DNA from: CAVEFW01 sp963643505
GTDB lineage: Bacteria; Actinomycetota; Coriobacteriia; Coriobacteriales; Eggerthellaceae
Direction: 5' to 3'
Assembly (NCBI GenBank): GCA_963643505.1
Contig: CAVIKF010000001.1
Location: forward strand, 246,297-310,296
Length of the DNA: 64,000 nucleotides
Part shown: in pieces, positions 25,257-32,882 of the stretch
Position numbering within the stretch: the stretch's first letter is position 1
How the letters are laid out: the number at the start of each line of letters is the position of its first letter
Position numbers and translations under genes: made by a program
The notes under the pieces: generated by a model
What the model was told of the DNA's origin: nothing
Databases searched by the model: none
Seen by the model: only the letters and a program-made list of their open reading frames with translations

Positions 25257-26636
25257 TTATCGGGTGAAGATGCTCACGACCTCGCAATGGAAGGTTTGGG
25301 GGAACAGATCGACAGGCTGCACCGAGAGGAGATGGTAACCCACAGCTTCCAGGCGCACCACATCACGCGCCCACGTCTGGGGGTTACAGCTGACATAGGC
25401 GACACGGGATGGACCAGCCGCGGCGATGTCCTCCGCAACACCTTTTGCGAGGCCGGCACGCGGTGGGTCGACCACGAGCGCGTCGAGGTCCGCGAGTTCT
25501 TGGATCTCCCGAGCCGCATCACCGCCGACAACGTCCACGAACACGCCCGCACGCTCAGCGTTGCGCCGCAAATCGCGCACGCTCGCGCCGACGCTCTCGA
25601 CCGCGACCACCTCAGCCCCTGTGGCAGCGAGGGGAATCGAGAACGTTCCCCCGCCCGAGTAGAGGTCTGCGGCGTAGGAGCCCTCATCAATTTCGAGGCC
25701 CGCGAGGACAAGCTCGATGAGTTTCTCGGCTTGCGCGGTGTTGACCTGGAAAAACGCCGGGGCGCTCGTAAGGAAGCGATTGCCGGAGAGCTCCTCCTCC
25801 CAACATCCCTTACCCGACAACATCTCCACGTTCTTGATCTTGCGGGCCCGACCAGGATCGGCAACGACACGCACAACGCTTGTAGGCTTAAGGGCTCCCT
25901 GGATCATCTTTGCCGCCTGGGTGCGGGGAAAGGGACCGGGGGTGGTCCAGAGCGCGACCTCGACATCGCGTGTGCGCAAGCTCGCACGCACGCCCACCCG
26001 ATATATCCCCAAATCGTTTGCACCTTGAAGATAGCGAAGGGCTCCGCGCAGAGCCTTAGGGGCTTTCTGGATCGATTTCACCGCGATCGGACAGGTATCG
26101 GGCGAGAAGAATCGGTGGGAACCCTCTTGGGCGAAACCGAGCTGGAACTTGCCGTGCTCATCGTTATAGGCGTTAAGCTCCAATTTGTTCCGATACCCCC
26201 ATTGGCGCTTGCTGCCGCACACCGGGGCGACAAGCCTTTGGGCTTTCTCGGGGGGAACATGGGCCGTATGGGTCAAGGCGGCGATGATGTTGTCGCGCTT
26301 GGCGTCAAGTTGTGCTTGATAGTCGAGATGTTGCCAAGGACAACCGCCGCAAACATCACCATAGGGGCAGGTCGGCCTCACCCGTGCCTGCGAGCTCTCG
26401 ACAAGCTCGACAATAGATGCCCTGGCAAAGGACCCCTTGTCCTGTCGTACCTCGATGCGTGCGACATCCCCTGGTGCCGCTCCGTCCACGAACACGGTCA
26501 ACCCGCTTGAGAGATGGGCGACGCCTTCGGGGCCGGTCGCCATGCGCTCGATGGTCACCTTCTCGATCGTGCCGATAAGCGCGCTCTCGGGAACGTCCGC
26601 ATTTGTCTGATTCTCGTTTTGTGTGTGTTCGTCCAC
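25257..26636 (-). CDS. RNA (uracil-5-)-methyltransferase, RlmD/TrmA family
   Basis: 459 residues; SAM-dependent enzyme methylating C5 of a uridine in 23S rRNA (RumA/RlmD type). An N-terminal TRAM domain (residues ~20-80, VTIERMATGPEGVAHL) is followed by Fe-S cysteines C90, C96, C99 (CPYGDVCGGC) and C182. The methyltransferase core shows FFQVNTAQAEKLIE, DLYSGGGTFSIPLA, LVVDPPRAGL and the catalytic SCNP motif in VAYVSCNPQTWARD. Full family length. Whether the target is U1939, U747 or tRNA U54 cannot be told from sequence alone. Divergent from tRNA-Arg. Confidence 0.93.
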   Translation of the reverse strand: MDEHTQNENQTNADVPESALIGTIEKVTIERMATGPEGVAHLSSGLTVFVDGAAPGDVARIEVRQDKGSFARASIVELVESSQARVRPTCPYGDVCGGCPWQHLDYQAQLDAKRDNIIAALTHTAHVPPEKAQRLVAPVCGSKRQWGYRNKLELNAYNDEHGKFQLGFAQEGSHRFFSPDTCPIAVKSIQKAPKALRGALRYLQGANDLGIYRVGVRASLRTRDVEVALWTTPGPFPRTQAAKMIQGALKPTSVVRVVADPGRARKIKNVEMLSGKGCWEEELSGNRFLTSAPAFFQVNTAQAEKLIELVLAGLEIDEGSYAADLYSGGGTFSIPLAATGAEVVAVESVGASVRDLRRNAERAGVFVDVVGGDAAREIQELADLDALVVDPPRAGLAKGVAEDIAAAGPSRVAYVSCNPQTWARDVVRLEAVGYHLLSVQPVDLFPQTFHCEVVSIFTR

Positions 26637-26660
26637 GTCTGAAACCTTGCCTTATCGGGG

Positions 26661-26689
26661 TTACCTCTCAAAAGATTCTAGCGTATAAT
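26661..26689 (+). promoter_or_regulatory. Promoter of tRNA-Arg
   Basis: Perfect -10 TATAAT (26684-26689) with a weak -35 TTACCT (26661-26666) at 17 bases. The tRNA starts 13 bases past the -10. Confidence 0.6.
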
Positions 26690-26702
26690 CGTCCTCCGTC
26701 AT

Positions 26703-26778
26703 GCCCTCGTAGCTCAGGGGATAGAGCGTCTGCCTCCGGAGCAGAAAGTCGCAGGTTCGAATCCTGTCGAGGGCACCA
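26703..26778 (+). tRNA. tRNA-Arg (CCG)
   Basis: 76 bases. Acceptor GCCCTCG/CGAGGGC, discriminator A and encoded CCA. The anticodon loop CTCCGGA gives CCG, decoding CGG. Confidence 0.96.
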
Positions 26779-26788
26779 ATAAATCCTG

Positions 26789-26819
26789 GCCAACCGTCAA
26801 ATTTGCGGTTGGCTTTTTT
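26789..26819 (+). terminator. Terminator of tRNA-Arg
   Basis: GCCAACCG / CGGTTGGC stem with a TCAAATTTG loop followed by six T, 10 bases past the tRNA. Confidence 0.9.
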
Positions 26820-26843
26820 GTTGCCCGAAGCTTTTCCGAGCCC

Positions 26844-26949
26844 GTTTACGCCCAATCGAGCCCAAAACCGCGCAGCTGGGCGTAAACGCGCGCGGCGGGG
26901 AGGACCGTTTACGCCCAAAACCGCGCAAACGGGGCGAACTGGGCGTAAC
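26844..26949. repeat. Two tandem palindromic TTACGCCCA elements
   Basis: GTTTACGCCCA (26844-26854) and TGGGCGTAAAC (26877-26887) form a perfect 11-base inverted repeat with a 22-base spacer. The same architecture recurs at once: GTTTACGCCCA (26907-26917), 22-base spacer, TGGGCGTAAC (26940-26949). The spacers share AAAACCGCGCA. The pair lies in the gap between tRNA-Arg and the 3' end of the leftward glycosyltransferase gene. Confidence 0.8.
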
Positions 26950-26970
26950 CCGAGGCGCCCGTGCGCGACC

Positions 26971-27918
26971 TCAATCGTTGCGATGTCGATTCCAATCGTC
27001 ATAGGCGCGGGTCACCTGGATCTGGTAACTCTTGCGGGCATTTTGGACCGAGGTGTCCAAAATGAGACCACACACGAGGCTCAACGCCGAAAGGAAGATG
27101 AAGCCCATGGTAAGGACCGCGCTGGGGAGGCGAGGCACCAAGCCAGTGGTGGCATACTCGGCGATGATGGGGACACCGATGATGAGACCGATGACGAGCA
27201 ACAGCAACGCGCACAAGCCAAAGAACGCGAGCGGCTTGCAGTCTTTAAACAGGTTGGCGATGGCCATGAGGACCTTGGCGCCGTCGCCGAACGTCGACAG
27301 TTTGCTCTCGGAGCCCTCGGGGCGGTCGCGATAGGCGATGGGCACATCCACCACGCGCCAGCGGTGGTCGACCGCGAAGATCGATATCTCGGTCTCGATT
27401 TGGAAACCGGCGGACATGACAGGCATGGTCTTGACAAAGACGCGGTTGAACGCGCGATAGCCGGTCATGACGTCTTCGAAGGCGAAGCCGTAGATGACCT
27501 TGATAAGCCAACGCACCAAGTTATTACCGAATCCGTGGAATGCGCGATCGTTTTCCTCGCCATAGGAGCCGTTGGAAAGGCGGTCACCCACCGTCATGTC
27601 GGCCAAGTTGTCTTGGAGCGGCTTGAGCAGCTCGCGGGCGGACTCAGCGGGATAGGTATCGTCGCCGTCGACCAAGATGTAGTAGTCGGCGTCGATATCG
27701 CGGAACATCTGACGCACGACGTTTCCTTTGCCCTGGCGGCCTTCGAGGCGCACAATCGCGCCGTGCTCGCGTGCGATGTCGCCCGTGCCGTCATTGGAGT
27801 TGTTGTCGTACACGTAGATATCTGCCTCGGGCAACTCGCGCTTGAAGTCGTCGATAACCTTGGCGATGGTGATTGCCTCGTTATAGCAAGGGATTAGTAC
27901 TGCTATGCGGTCTGACAT
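26971..27918 (-). CDS. GT2 glycosyltransferase with two membrane helices
   Basis: 315 residues, dolichol-phosphate-mannose-synthase-like GT-A enzyme. N-terminal IAVLIPCYNEAITI, DNNSNDGTGDIAREHG, ILVDGDDTYP (DxD) and VMTGYRAFNR mark the nucleotide-sugar and acceptor sites. Two C-terminal membrane helices (FGLCALLLLVIGLIIGVPI and VLTMGFIFLSALSLVCGLI) anchor it, as in enzymes charging polyprenyl phosphate. The sugar is unknown. First of a series of surface-glycan genes; its 3' end abuts the palindromic repeats. Confidence 0.88.
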   Translation of the reverse strand: MSDRIAVLIPCYNEAITIAKVIDDFKRELPEADIYVYDNNSNDGTGDIAREHGAIVRLEGRQGKGNVVRQMFRDIDADYYILVDGDDTYPAESARELLKPLQDNLADMTVGDRLSNGSYGEENDRAFHGFGNNLVRWLIKVIYGFAFEDVMTGYRAFNRVFVKTMPVMSAGFQIETEISIFAVDHRWRVVDVPIAYRDRPEGSESKLSTFGDGAKVLMAIANLFKDCKPLAFFGLCALLLLVIGLIIGVPIIAEYATTGLVPRLPSAVLTMGFIFLSALSLVCGLILDTSVQNARKSYQIQVTRAYDDWNRHRND

Positions 27919-28027
27919 GGTTTGGTTCCCTCTCGTCTTGTTTGAAACACACGGTAAGAAGTGTAGCGTAAAACCTCCCGCACAACCTGCGAATTTGGTG
28001 CCTGTGGCTGCTGTCTAAGCGAAAAGC

Positions 28028-28140
28028 GCGCGACGACGGTGCACAACGACGACACGACAAGCGTCGTCCCTTGCCCGAACGAAAAAGCACGCAACGACGG
28101 TGCGCCATCGCCGGCCCGACGCATTGCGCGACGACGGTGC
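28028..28140. repeat. Three direct repeats of GCGCGACGACGGTGC
   Basis: Copies at 28028-28042, 28089-28103 (one base changed: ACGCAACGACGGTGC) and 28126-28140, the last ending one base before the YdjC stop codon region. Noncoding, between the two leftward genes. Confidence 0.75.
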
Positions 28141-28141
28141 G

Positions 28142-29080
28142 CTAGGCCAACGGGACGTAGGGCTTGAAGTCAATGGCGCGCAGGGATTCTCGCTCGAGGG
28201 TGCGGTGGGGCGACAGGTAGAAATCGGTGAATCCGGCAAGCTTAGGGTCGAGGCATTGGGAGATGTCGTCGACACCTCCCGGATGGAAGAGGATCTCGGT
28301 CGCAGTGTTGCGCTTGGCGGCCTCGTCTTCGAACGCCTTAACCATGGCGGGGGTCGCTGCGTACTCCATACGACCCGACAACATCAAGCCGTAGAACGTG
28401 GCGGATTTTTCCCTCACAAAAACATCGGCGTCACACCCGAGGCGCTTTCTCACGATAGAGCGGTCTTGGGACCACAAGGCATTGAGCAGGCGATTCTTGA
28501 CAAGGTTGATAGGCGGACAGTTCTTGCGAGTCTCCTTGTCTTTGCGATAGGGGGCAATAGGCTCGGCGGGAATGCGCAAATACTCCAGGGTGCACCCCCG
28601 CTCCTTAATGGCACAAAGAAGCGCGTCGAACACGGCGGGGATAAGGTGAAAGTGTTGGTGGCTGTCAACACGCAGGTGGTCCCGCTCCCAGGGAAACAGC
28701 TCCAAGAAACGGTCAAGTTGCGCCCCGATCTCTCGAGCAATGTCGCTTTTGAGGGGGGCAGCACCGGGGAGGCACGTCTTGGCCAACATGCCTGCAAATC
28801 CCAGGCTCAACATACCCCGATCGTCGACGAGGGTATCGATTTCGGCAGCAGAGGCGCAACAGGGCCCCTCGACGAGGTTGAGATGGAGGCCGATGCGGAT
28901 GCGTCCCGCCTTGACATAGGGGGCGACCATCTCGGCGCATTCCTTTGCGGCGGGTGAGCCCACCAACATGCTTGTGCTGTTGAGGGGGCCGCATCCCCCA
29001 CACCCTTCGCTGCAAGACAGGATGAGAAGGGATTGTTCTAAGTTGATTCCAAAGTCATCTGCGTGGAATATGAACTTCAT
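28142..29080 (-). CDS. YdjC/ChbG-family carbohydrate deacetylase
   Basis: 312 residues of the YdjC (ChbG/HpnK) family, metal-dependent deacetylases acting on N-acetyl groups of amino sugars or glycolipids. The metal-site motifs are visible: HADDFG (6-11), IGLHLNL and DSHQHFH, followed by a late FHPGG. The Cys-rich insert SCSEGCGGCGP after the first motif is unusual. Length fits. It lies among glycosyltransferase genes, so a role in trimming a surface glycan or lipid-linked sugar is plausible (inference). Confidence 0.88.
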   Translation of the reverse strand: MKFIFHADDFGINLEQSLLILSCSEGCGGCGPLNSTSMLVGSPAAKECAEMVAPYVKAGRIRIGLHLNLVEGPCCASAAEIDTLVDDRGMLSLGFAGMLAKTCLPGAAPLKSDIAREIGAQLDRFLELFPWERDHLRVDSHQHFHLIPAVFDALLCAIKERGCTLEYLRIPAEPIAPYRKDKETRKNCPPINLVKNRLLNALWSQDRSIVRKRLGCDADVFVREKSATFYGLMLSGRMEYAATPAMVKAFEDEAAKRNTATEILFHPGGVDDISQCLDPKLAGFTDFYLSPHRTLERESLRAIDFKPYVPLA

Positions 29081-29166
29081 ACGCGCCTTTCGGGTTGCTT
29101 CTTTCGATACCAGAATGCTTGCGCTAAACTTTAACGGTTATTGACGGAACAGAGAGACGGGAACAC

Positions 29167-30177
29167 ATGGATTTCTCCCTTATCGTGCCATGCTACAACG
29201 AGGAGGGCAACATCGAGGCCTTTCTACGTGAGGCTACCCGGGTGTTCGATGCCCAGGAGTTTTCATACGAGATCGTCATGGTGGATGACGGTAGCTCCGA
29301 CAAGACCATGCAGGTTCTGCGCGGTTTGCGGGAGGGTTGGCTCAAGGAGACGCGCGCCGAGGTGCAGGTGATCAGCTTCAGCCGCAATTTCGGTAAGGAA
29401 GCGGCAATGTATGCGGGTCTTGAGGCCGCTCGCGGTGAGTGCATGGGCTTCATCGACGCCGACTTGCAGCAACACCCCGAGACCTCCCTTGAGATGTATC
29501 GTCACCTGTTGGAGGATCCCGACTGTGATTGCGTTGCCGCAATTCAGTGCCAACGCAAGGAGGGGGCGATCCTCAAGTTTTTCAAAGGATGCTTCTACCG
29601 TGTATTCAACATGATGAGCGATACCGACCTCGTTGCCAACGCCAGCGACTTCCGCGTGTTCCGCCGTATGGTGGCTGAGGCCCTGCTTTCCATGAAGGAG
29701 AGCTACCGCTTCTCCAAGGGATTGTTTTCCTGGGTCGGTTTTCACCTCTACACCATCGAATACGAGCCAGATGCCCGCTTGACGGGTTCGAGTTCCTGGT
29801 CCTTCAAGAAGCTCATGAACTACGGCCTCGGCGGGATTCTGTCCTTTTCCACCATGCCATTGCGAATCGTGTTCTTTTTGGGAATCATCGCCGCCCTCGC
29901 GGCAATCGCATACCTCGTCGTGGTGTTGATTGAAACCCTTGTAGTGGGCGACGCACCCTCGGGCTATCCGACCTTGGTGTGCTTGATTTTGCTGTTTGGT
30001 GGCATCATCCTTTTGGCGCTCGGCATCTTTGGCGACTACTTGGGCCGCATCTATGTCGAGGGCAAGAACCGCCCAGTCTATATCGCCCGCGAATCCTTCG
30101 AGATGGGCTGCTCTGGGCGCGCAACCCATGGAAACGCAAACCCTGGGTGCGCAAATGAAGAGGGGATCCGTCGGTGA
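29167..30177 (+). CDS. GtrB-like polyprenyl-phosphate glycosyltransferase
   Basis: 336 residues. GT2 core: FSLIVPCYNEEGNIEAFL, IVMVDDGSSDKT, SFSRNFGKEAAMYAGLEAA and the DxD motif FIDADLQQHPE; ASDFRVFRRMV and R-F-x-KGLFSWVGF complete the acceptor region. Two C-terminal membrane helices (IVFFLGIIAALAAIAYLVVVL; LVCLILLFGGIILLALGIFGDYLGRIYVE) match GtrB/DPM-type enzymes. Its TGA overlaps the GTG start of gtrA (GTGA), a coupled GtrB-GtrA pair. It likely loads a sugar on undecaprenyl phosphate. The last ~20 residues are a poorly conserved Gly/Asn tail. Confidence 0.92.
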   Translation: MDFSLIVPCYNEEGNIEAFLREATRVFDAQEFSYEIVMVDDGSSDKTMQVLRGLREGWLKETRAEVQVISFSRNFGKEAAMYAGLEAARGECMGFIDADLQQHPETSLEMYRHLLEDPDCDCVAAIQCQRKEGAILKFFKGCFYRVFNMMSDTDLVANASDFRVFRRMVAEALLSMKESYRFSKGLFSWVGFHLYTIEYEPDARLTGSSSWSFKKLMNYGLGGILSFSTMPLRIVFFLGIIAALAAIAYLVVVLIETLVVGDAPSGYPTLVCLILLFGGIILLALGIFGDYLGRIYVEGKNRPVYIARESFEMGCSGRATHGNANPGCANEEGIRR

Positions 30178-30590
30178 AACGCCTTCTTGAGCAACTGATG
30201 AAGTTCGGTATCGTCGGCATCATCGCATTCATCATCGATTACGGCCTGCTGGTCCTTTTGACCGAGGCGTTCGGAATCAACTACCTCATCAGCGCGACCA
30301 TCTCCTTCACCGCCTCGGTGGTCTTCAACTACGTGGCGAGCATGCGTTTTGTCTTCACCCACAAGGAGGATATGTCCAAGACGCGCGAGTTCGTCATCTT
30401 CGTCGCGTTGTCGGTTGCGGGCCTGCTTATCAACAACGGCCTCATGTTCGTCGGCGTCGAGATGTTCCCATGGCCGGAATGGCTTAGCTCCCACGCATAC
30501 ATGATCGTCAAGATCTTCGCGACGGCGGTGGTCATGGTTTGGAACTTCGTGACCAGGAAGATCTTCCTTGATGCAGGCGACCAGGACTAG
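30174..30590 (+). CDS. GtrA-family membrane protein
   Basis: 138 residues with four membrane helices (FGIVGIIAFIIDYGLLVLL; YLISATISFTASVVFNYVAS; VIFVALSVAGLLINNGLMFV; IVKIFATAVVMVWNFVTRK). The motifs FNYVASMRFVF and WNFVTRKIFL are typical of GtrA, proposed to flip polyprenyl-linked sugars across the membrane. The start is GTG 30174, overlapping the upstream stop by four bases. No terminator follows; a repeat block begins 14 bases downstream. Confidence 0.92.
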   Translation: MKRLLEQLMKFGIVGIIAFIIDYGLLVLLTEAFGINYLISATISFTASVVFNYVASMRFVFTHKEDMSKTREFVIFVALSVAGLLINNGLMFVGVEMFPWPEWLSSHAYMIVKIFATAVVMVWNFVTRKIFLDAGDQD

Positions 30591-30604
30591 ACGTCAAGGC
30601 CGAG

Positions 30605-30758
30605 CGGTTGCGCGTGGTCGCGGTCGCGGTTGGACGCGTACGGTGACGCACGGCGGCGGTCGCGCGTGGTCGCGGTCGCGGTTGGACGCACACGGTGACG
30701 CATGGCGGCGGTTGCGCGTGGTCGCGGTTGGACGCATACGGTGACGGTCGCGCGTGGG
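30605..30758. repeat. 52-bp GC-rich tandem repeat, three units
   Basis: Units 30605-30656, 30657-30708 and 30709-~30758 (the third lacks 6 bases). Each reads CGGTyGCGCGTGGTCGCGGTCGCGG then TTGGACGCryACGGTGACGCryGGCGG. Not CRISPR: no unique spacers. It lies just after gtrA. Confidence 0.85.
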
Positions 30759-30772
30759 AATCCCGGATTACG

Positions 30773-30870
30773 CCCAGCTGGGTGATTTTTGGGTCAGTTG
30801 GGTATAAATGGTCGTGTCTGGGCCCCTCGGATTACGCCCACTCGGGCTAGTTCGCCCCGCGTGTGGGGCA
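30773..30870. repeat. TTACGCCCA-type intergenic element
   Basis: CGGATTACGCCCA occurs twice (starting near 30773 and 30831), each followed by a CTGGG/CTCGGG half palindrome; GTTCGCCCCGCGTGTGGGGC closes the block. It shares TTACGCCCA and GTTCGCCCC words with 26844-26949, and again lies between convergent genes. Confidence 0.6.
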
Positions 30871-30881
30871 AGACGCGTCAC

Positions 30882-31226
30882 CTACGGTTGGGGGTGAATC
30901 TTTTTGGGGATATCGTCAGTTCCCCAAAGCTTCTCGGTGACATATTCGGACACCGCGTCAGCCGGAGAGCCCTCGCACCCTGAAACGACCTCTATGCCCG
31001 CGCTGTGAAGCTGCTTCTCGGTATCCTTCTTGATTGCGCCCACGATGAGCACGTCGATTCCAAGGGATTTCAGGGTCTTCGCCAAGTCGTTGGTTGACAT
31101 TTTAGGAAAAGGCATGTTCTGGCATCCGACAATGATGCCACGATTGATGTTATAGCACGTAAGATCTTGCGCAAGTTCGTAGCGATCAGCGATAGGCAAA
31201 CCGCTACATGCAACCGCAATACGCAC
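30882..31226 (-). CDS. NifX/NifB-type FeMo-cofactor-binding domain protein
   Basis: 114 residues of the dinitrogenase iron-molybdenum cofactor family (NifX/NifY/NafY fold). Visible: VRIAVACSGLPIADRYE, the cofactor-region stretch NINRGIIVGCQNMPF, LKSLGIDVLIVGAI, and a C-terminal GIEVVSGCEGSPADAVSEY. The GTG at 31226 is chosen as start because GGAGG lies 7 bases upstream; a TTG further out would also be open. No nif, nitrogenase or hydrogenase genes are nearby, so the domain probably binds another metal cluster or acts in redox sensing. Function unknown. Confidence 0.8.
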   Translation of the reverse strand: MRIAVACSGLPIADRYELAQDLTCYNINRGIIVGCQNMPFPKMSTNDLAKTLKSLGIDVLIVGAIKKDTEKQLHSAGIEVVSGCEGSPADAVSEYVTEKLWGTDDIPKKIHPQP

Positions 31227-31656
31227 TCGAGAGCCTCCGTTCCGCCTACCTTCCTCCAATACAAAAGCATAATCCCCCTCTCCCTCGACTCGATACCCGT
31301 TTCGTTAAAGGGCATGTGCTTGGCGGCGAGTGACGAACACGCGGGCGACGACGCACGGGCGACGACGCCCCTCGCACGGAACGCCTTGTGCGACCCGTCG
31401 CGTCGCTCCATCGCTTCGGCGCAGACGCCACACAAGTCATTCGACCCCCCGATTCGGCCCGCAGTTTCGGCGCAAAAGCCGCGCAAACCAGATACAGGGA
31501 AAACACACAAATCACAAAACTCCCTATAGCCGCATCGTTCAAAGGTCACATGCGCTCACCCGCCGTCCCCAACGGTGTGTAAATTAGAGCAAGCGGCGTT
31601 TTGTGGTACCATAAGTTGTTCGCAAAGGCATTTCGAAGAGTTCCGAGGAGTATGCC
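31227..31656. other. Divergent intergenic region, no gene seen
   Basis: 430 bases between the NifX-like gene and the NlpC/P60 gene. It contains a short direct repeat CGGGCGACGACGC (near 31342 and 31357). A TGGTACCAT sequence (about 31604) may serve as an extended -10 for the rightward gene. The frames here show no conserved protein. Confidence 0.45.
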
Positions 31657-32781
31657 ATGCAAAACAAGATGACTATACCGTTTGGTGCGAAGATCGCGCT
31701 TGGCGTTTCGGGGTGCCTCCTCGCCGCCTCGTGCACGCTTGTCGCACCGATGGCCTACGCGGAGAGCGCCGAGGAGGCCCAAGCGGCAGCCAACGCCGCC
31801 TTCGCCCAGCTCACCGAGCTCCAAGCCGTCCAAGACGAGAAGTCCGCTGCTTACTTTGAGCACCTCACCGAGTACCAGACAGCCGTAGCCAATCGCACGG
31901 CTGCACAACAACGTATAGACGAGATCCAGTCCAAGATTACCGAGATCCAGGGCAACCTTGGCAATCGCGCCCGCACGATGTATCGCGACGGACTCTCATC
32001 CTTCCTTGAGGTGATCTTCGGCTCTTCCTCTTTCGAGGAGTTCGCCCAGACATTGGCCATGCTTGACCGCATCAACCAAAACGACGCGGACAACATCCAA
32101 GAGTCCAAAAACCTGAAGGCGGAGGCCCAGGTCCAACATGCGGCCTACGAGAAGGCGGCCCAGAAAGCCGAAGCTGCAGCCAACGACGCTGCTGCCGCCT
32201 ATGAGGAGGCCGCCGCTGCGACCGCCGAGATGGAGGCAACCTACAACTCCCTGAGCGCCTACGCACAAGAGCTCTACGCCGCGCAAGCCAACGCCGCAAA
32301 CGCCGCTTCCCAAAACGCGCTCGCGCAGGCCGCCGCCGAGTATGGTGCGACCTACAACGCCGACGGCTCAATAACGGACGCTAACGGCAATACCTACGCA
32401 AGCGCCGCCGCCTACGCAAGCGCCACCGGCAACTCCATCGTTGACCGCGCCCGCTCGATGATCGGTTCCAACTACGTTTGGGGCGGCGTCGGCGGATCTT
32501 GGGGCGGATTCGACTGCTCCGGTCTTGTTAGCTACGCGCTCACCGGCGAGTACTCTCGCCTTGGCAACACCACGACCTTTATGACGTGGAACCAAGTCAG
32601 CAACCCGCAGGCTGGTGACGTCGTCGTCAACGACGGCCATACGGGCATCGTCTCCGGCGTCAACGCAGACGGATCCATCACCGTCATCCACGCTATGGAC
32701 GAGAACAACGGCGTCGTTGAAAGCACCTGGAGCCACGACTACTGGTCTTCCCGCGGCTATATCTTCGTGTCCGGCAACTAA
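31657..32781 (+). CDS. Secreted NlpC/P60 peptidoglycan hydrolase with coiled coil
   Basis: 374 residues. Signal peptide 1-35 (KIALGVSGCLLAASCTLVAPMAYA). Residues ~40-225 are a long Ala-rich coiled coil in two arms, including NLGNRARTMYRDGLSSFLEVIFGSSSFEEF, as in RipA/PcsB/CwlO-type hydrolases controlled by FtsEX. The C-terminal NlpC/P60 domain has catalytic Cys287 (FDCSGLV), His328 (NDGHTGI) and third residue His345 (VIHAM). It is predicted to cut D-Glu-diamino acid bonds in stem peptides. Ribosome site GAGGAG 8 bases before ATG 31657; single gene with its own terminator. Confidence 0.93.
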   Translation: MQNKMTIPFGAKIALGVSGCLLAASCTLVAPMAYAESAEEAQAAANAAFAQLTELQAVQDEKSAAYFEHLTEYQTAVANRTAAQQRIDEIQSKITEIQGNLGNRARTMYRDGLSSFLEVIFGSSSFEEFAQTLAMLDRINQNDADNIQESKNLKAEAQVQHAAYEKAAQKAEAAANDAAAAYEEAAAATAEMEATYNSLSAYAQELYAAQANAANAASQNALAQAAAEYGATYNADGSITDANGNTYASAAAYASATGNSIVDRARSMIGSNYVWGGVGGSWGGFDCSGLVSYALTGEYSRLGNTTTFMTWNQVSNPQAGDVVVNDGHTGIVSGVNADGSITVIHAMDENNGVVESTWSHDYWSSRGYIFVSGN

Positions 32782-32823
32782 TCTTTCAACCGGATAAACC
32801 GAACACCCATATAAACCAACATG

Positions 32824-32862
32824 AGAGGGGCGCTGCTGGAGCGCCCCTCTTGTTGTGTTTCT
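32824..32862 (+). terminator. Terminator of the NlpC/P60 gene, probably bidirectional
   Basis: Perfect 11-base stem AGAGGGGCGCT / AGCGCCCCTCT with a 5-base loop (GCTGG), then TGTTGTGTTTCTTGTTG. It may also terminate the convergent DEAD-box gene. Confidence 0.85.
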
Positions 32863-32882
32863 TGTTGTGAGGCCCAAGTGGA

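Noticed and set aside
30605..30758. Possible CRISPR array
   Set aside because: Units are contiguous without unique spacers and no cas genes are present.
30882..31226. Nitrogen fixation capability
   Set aside because: One NifX-type domain alone is not evidence; no nif structural genes are seen in the window.
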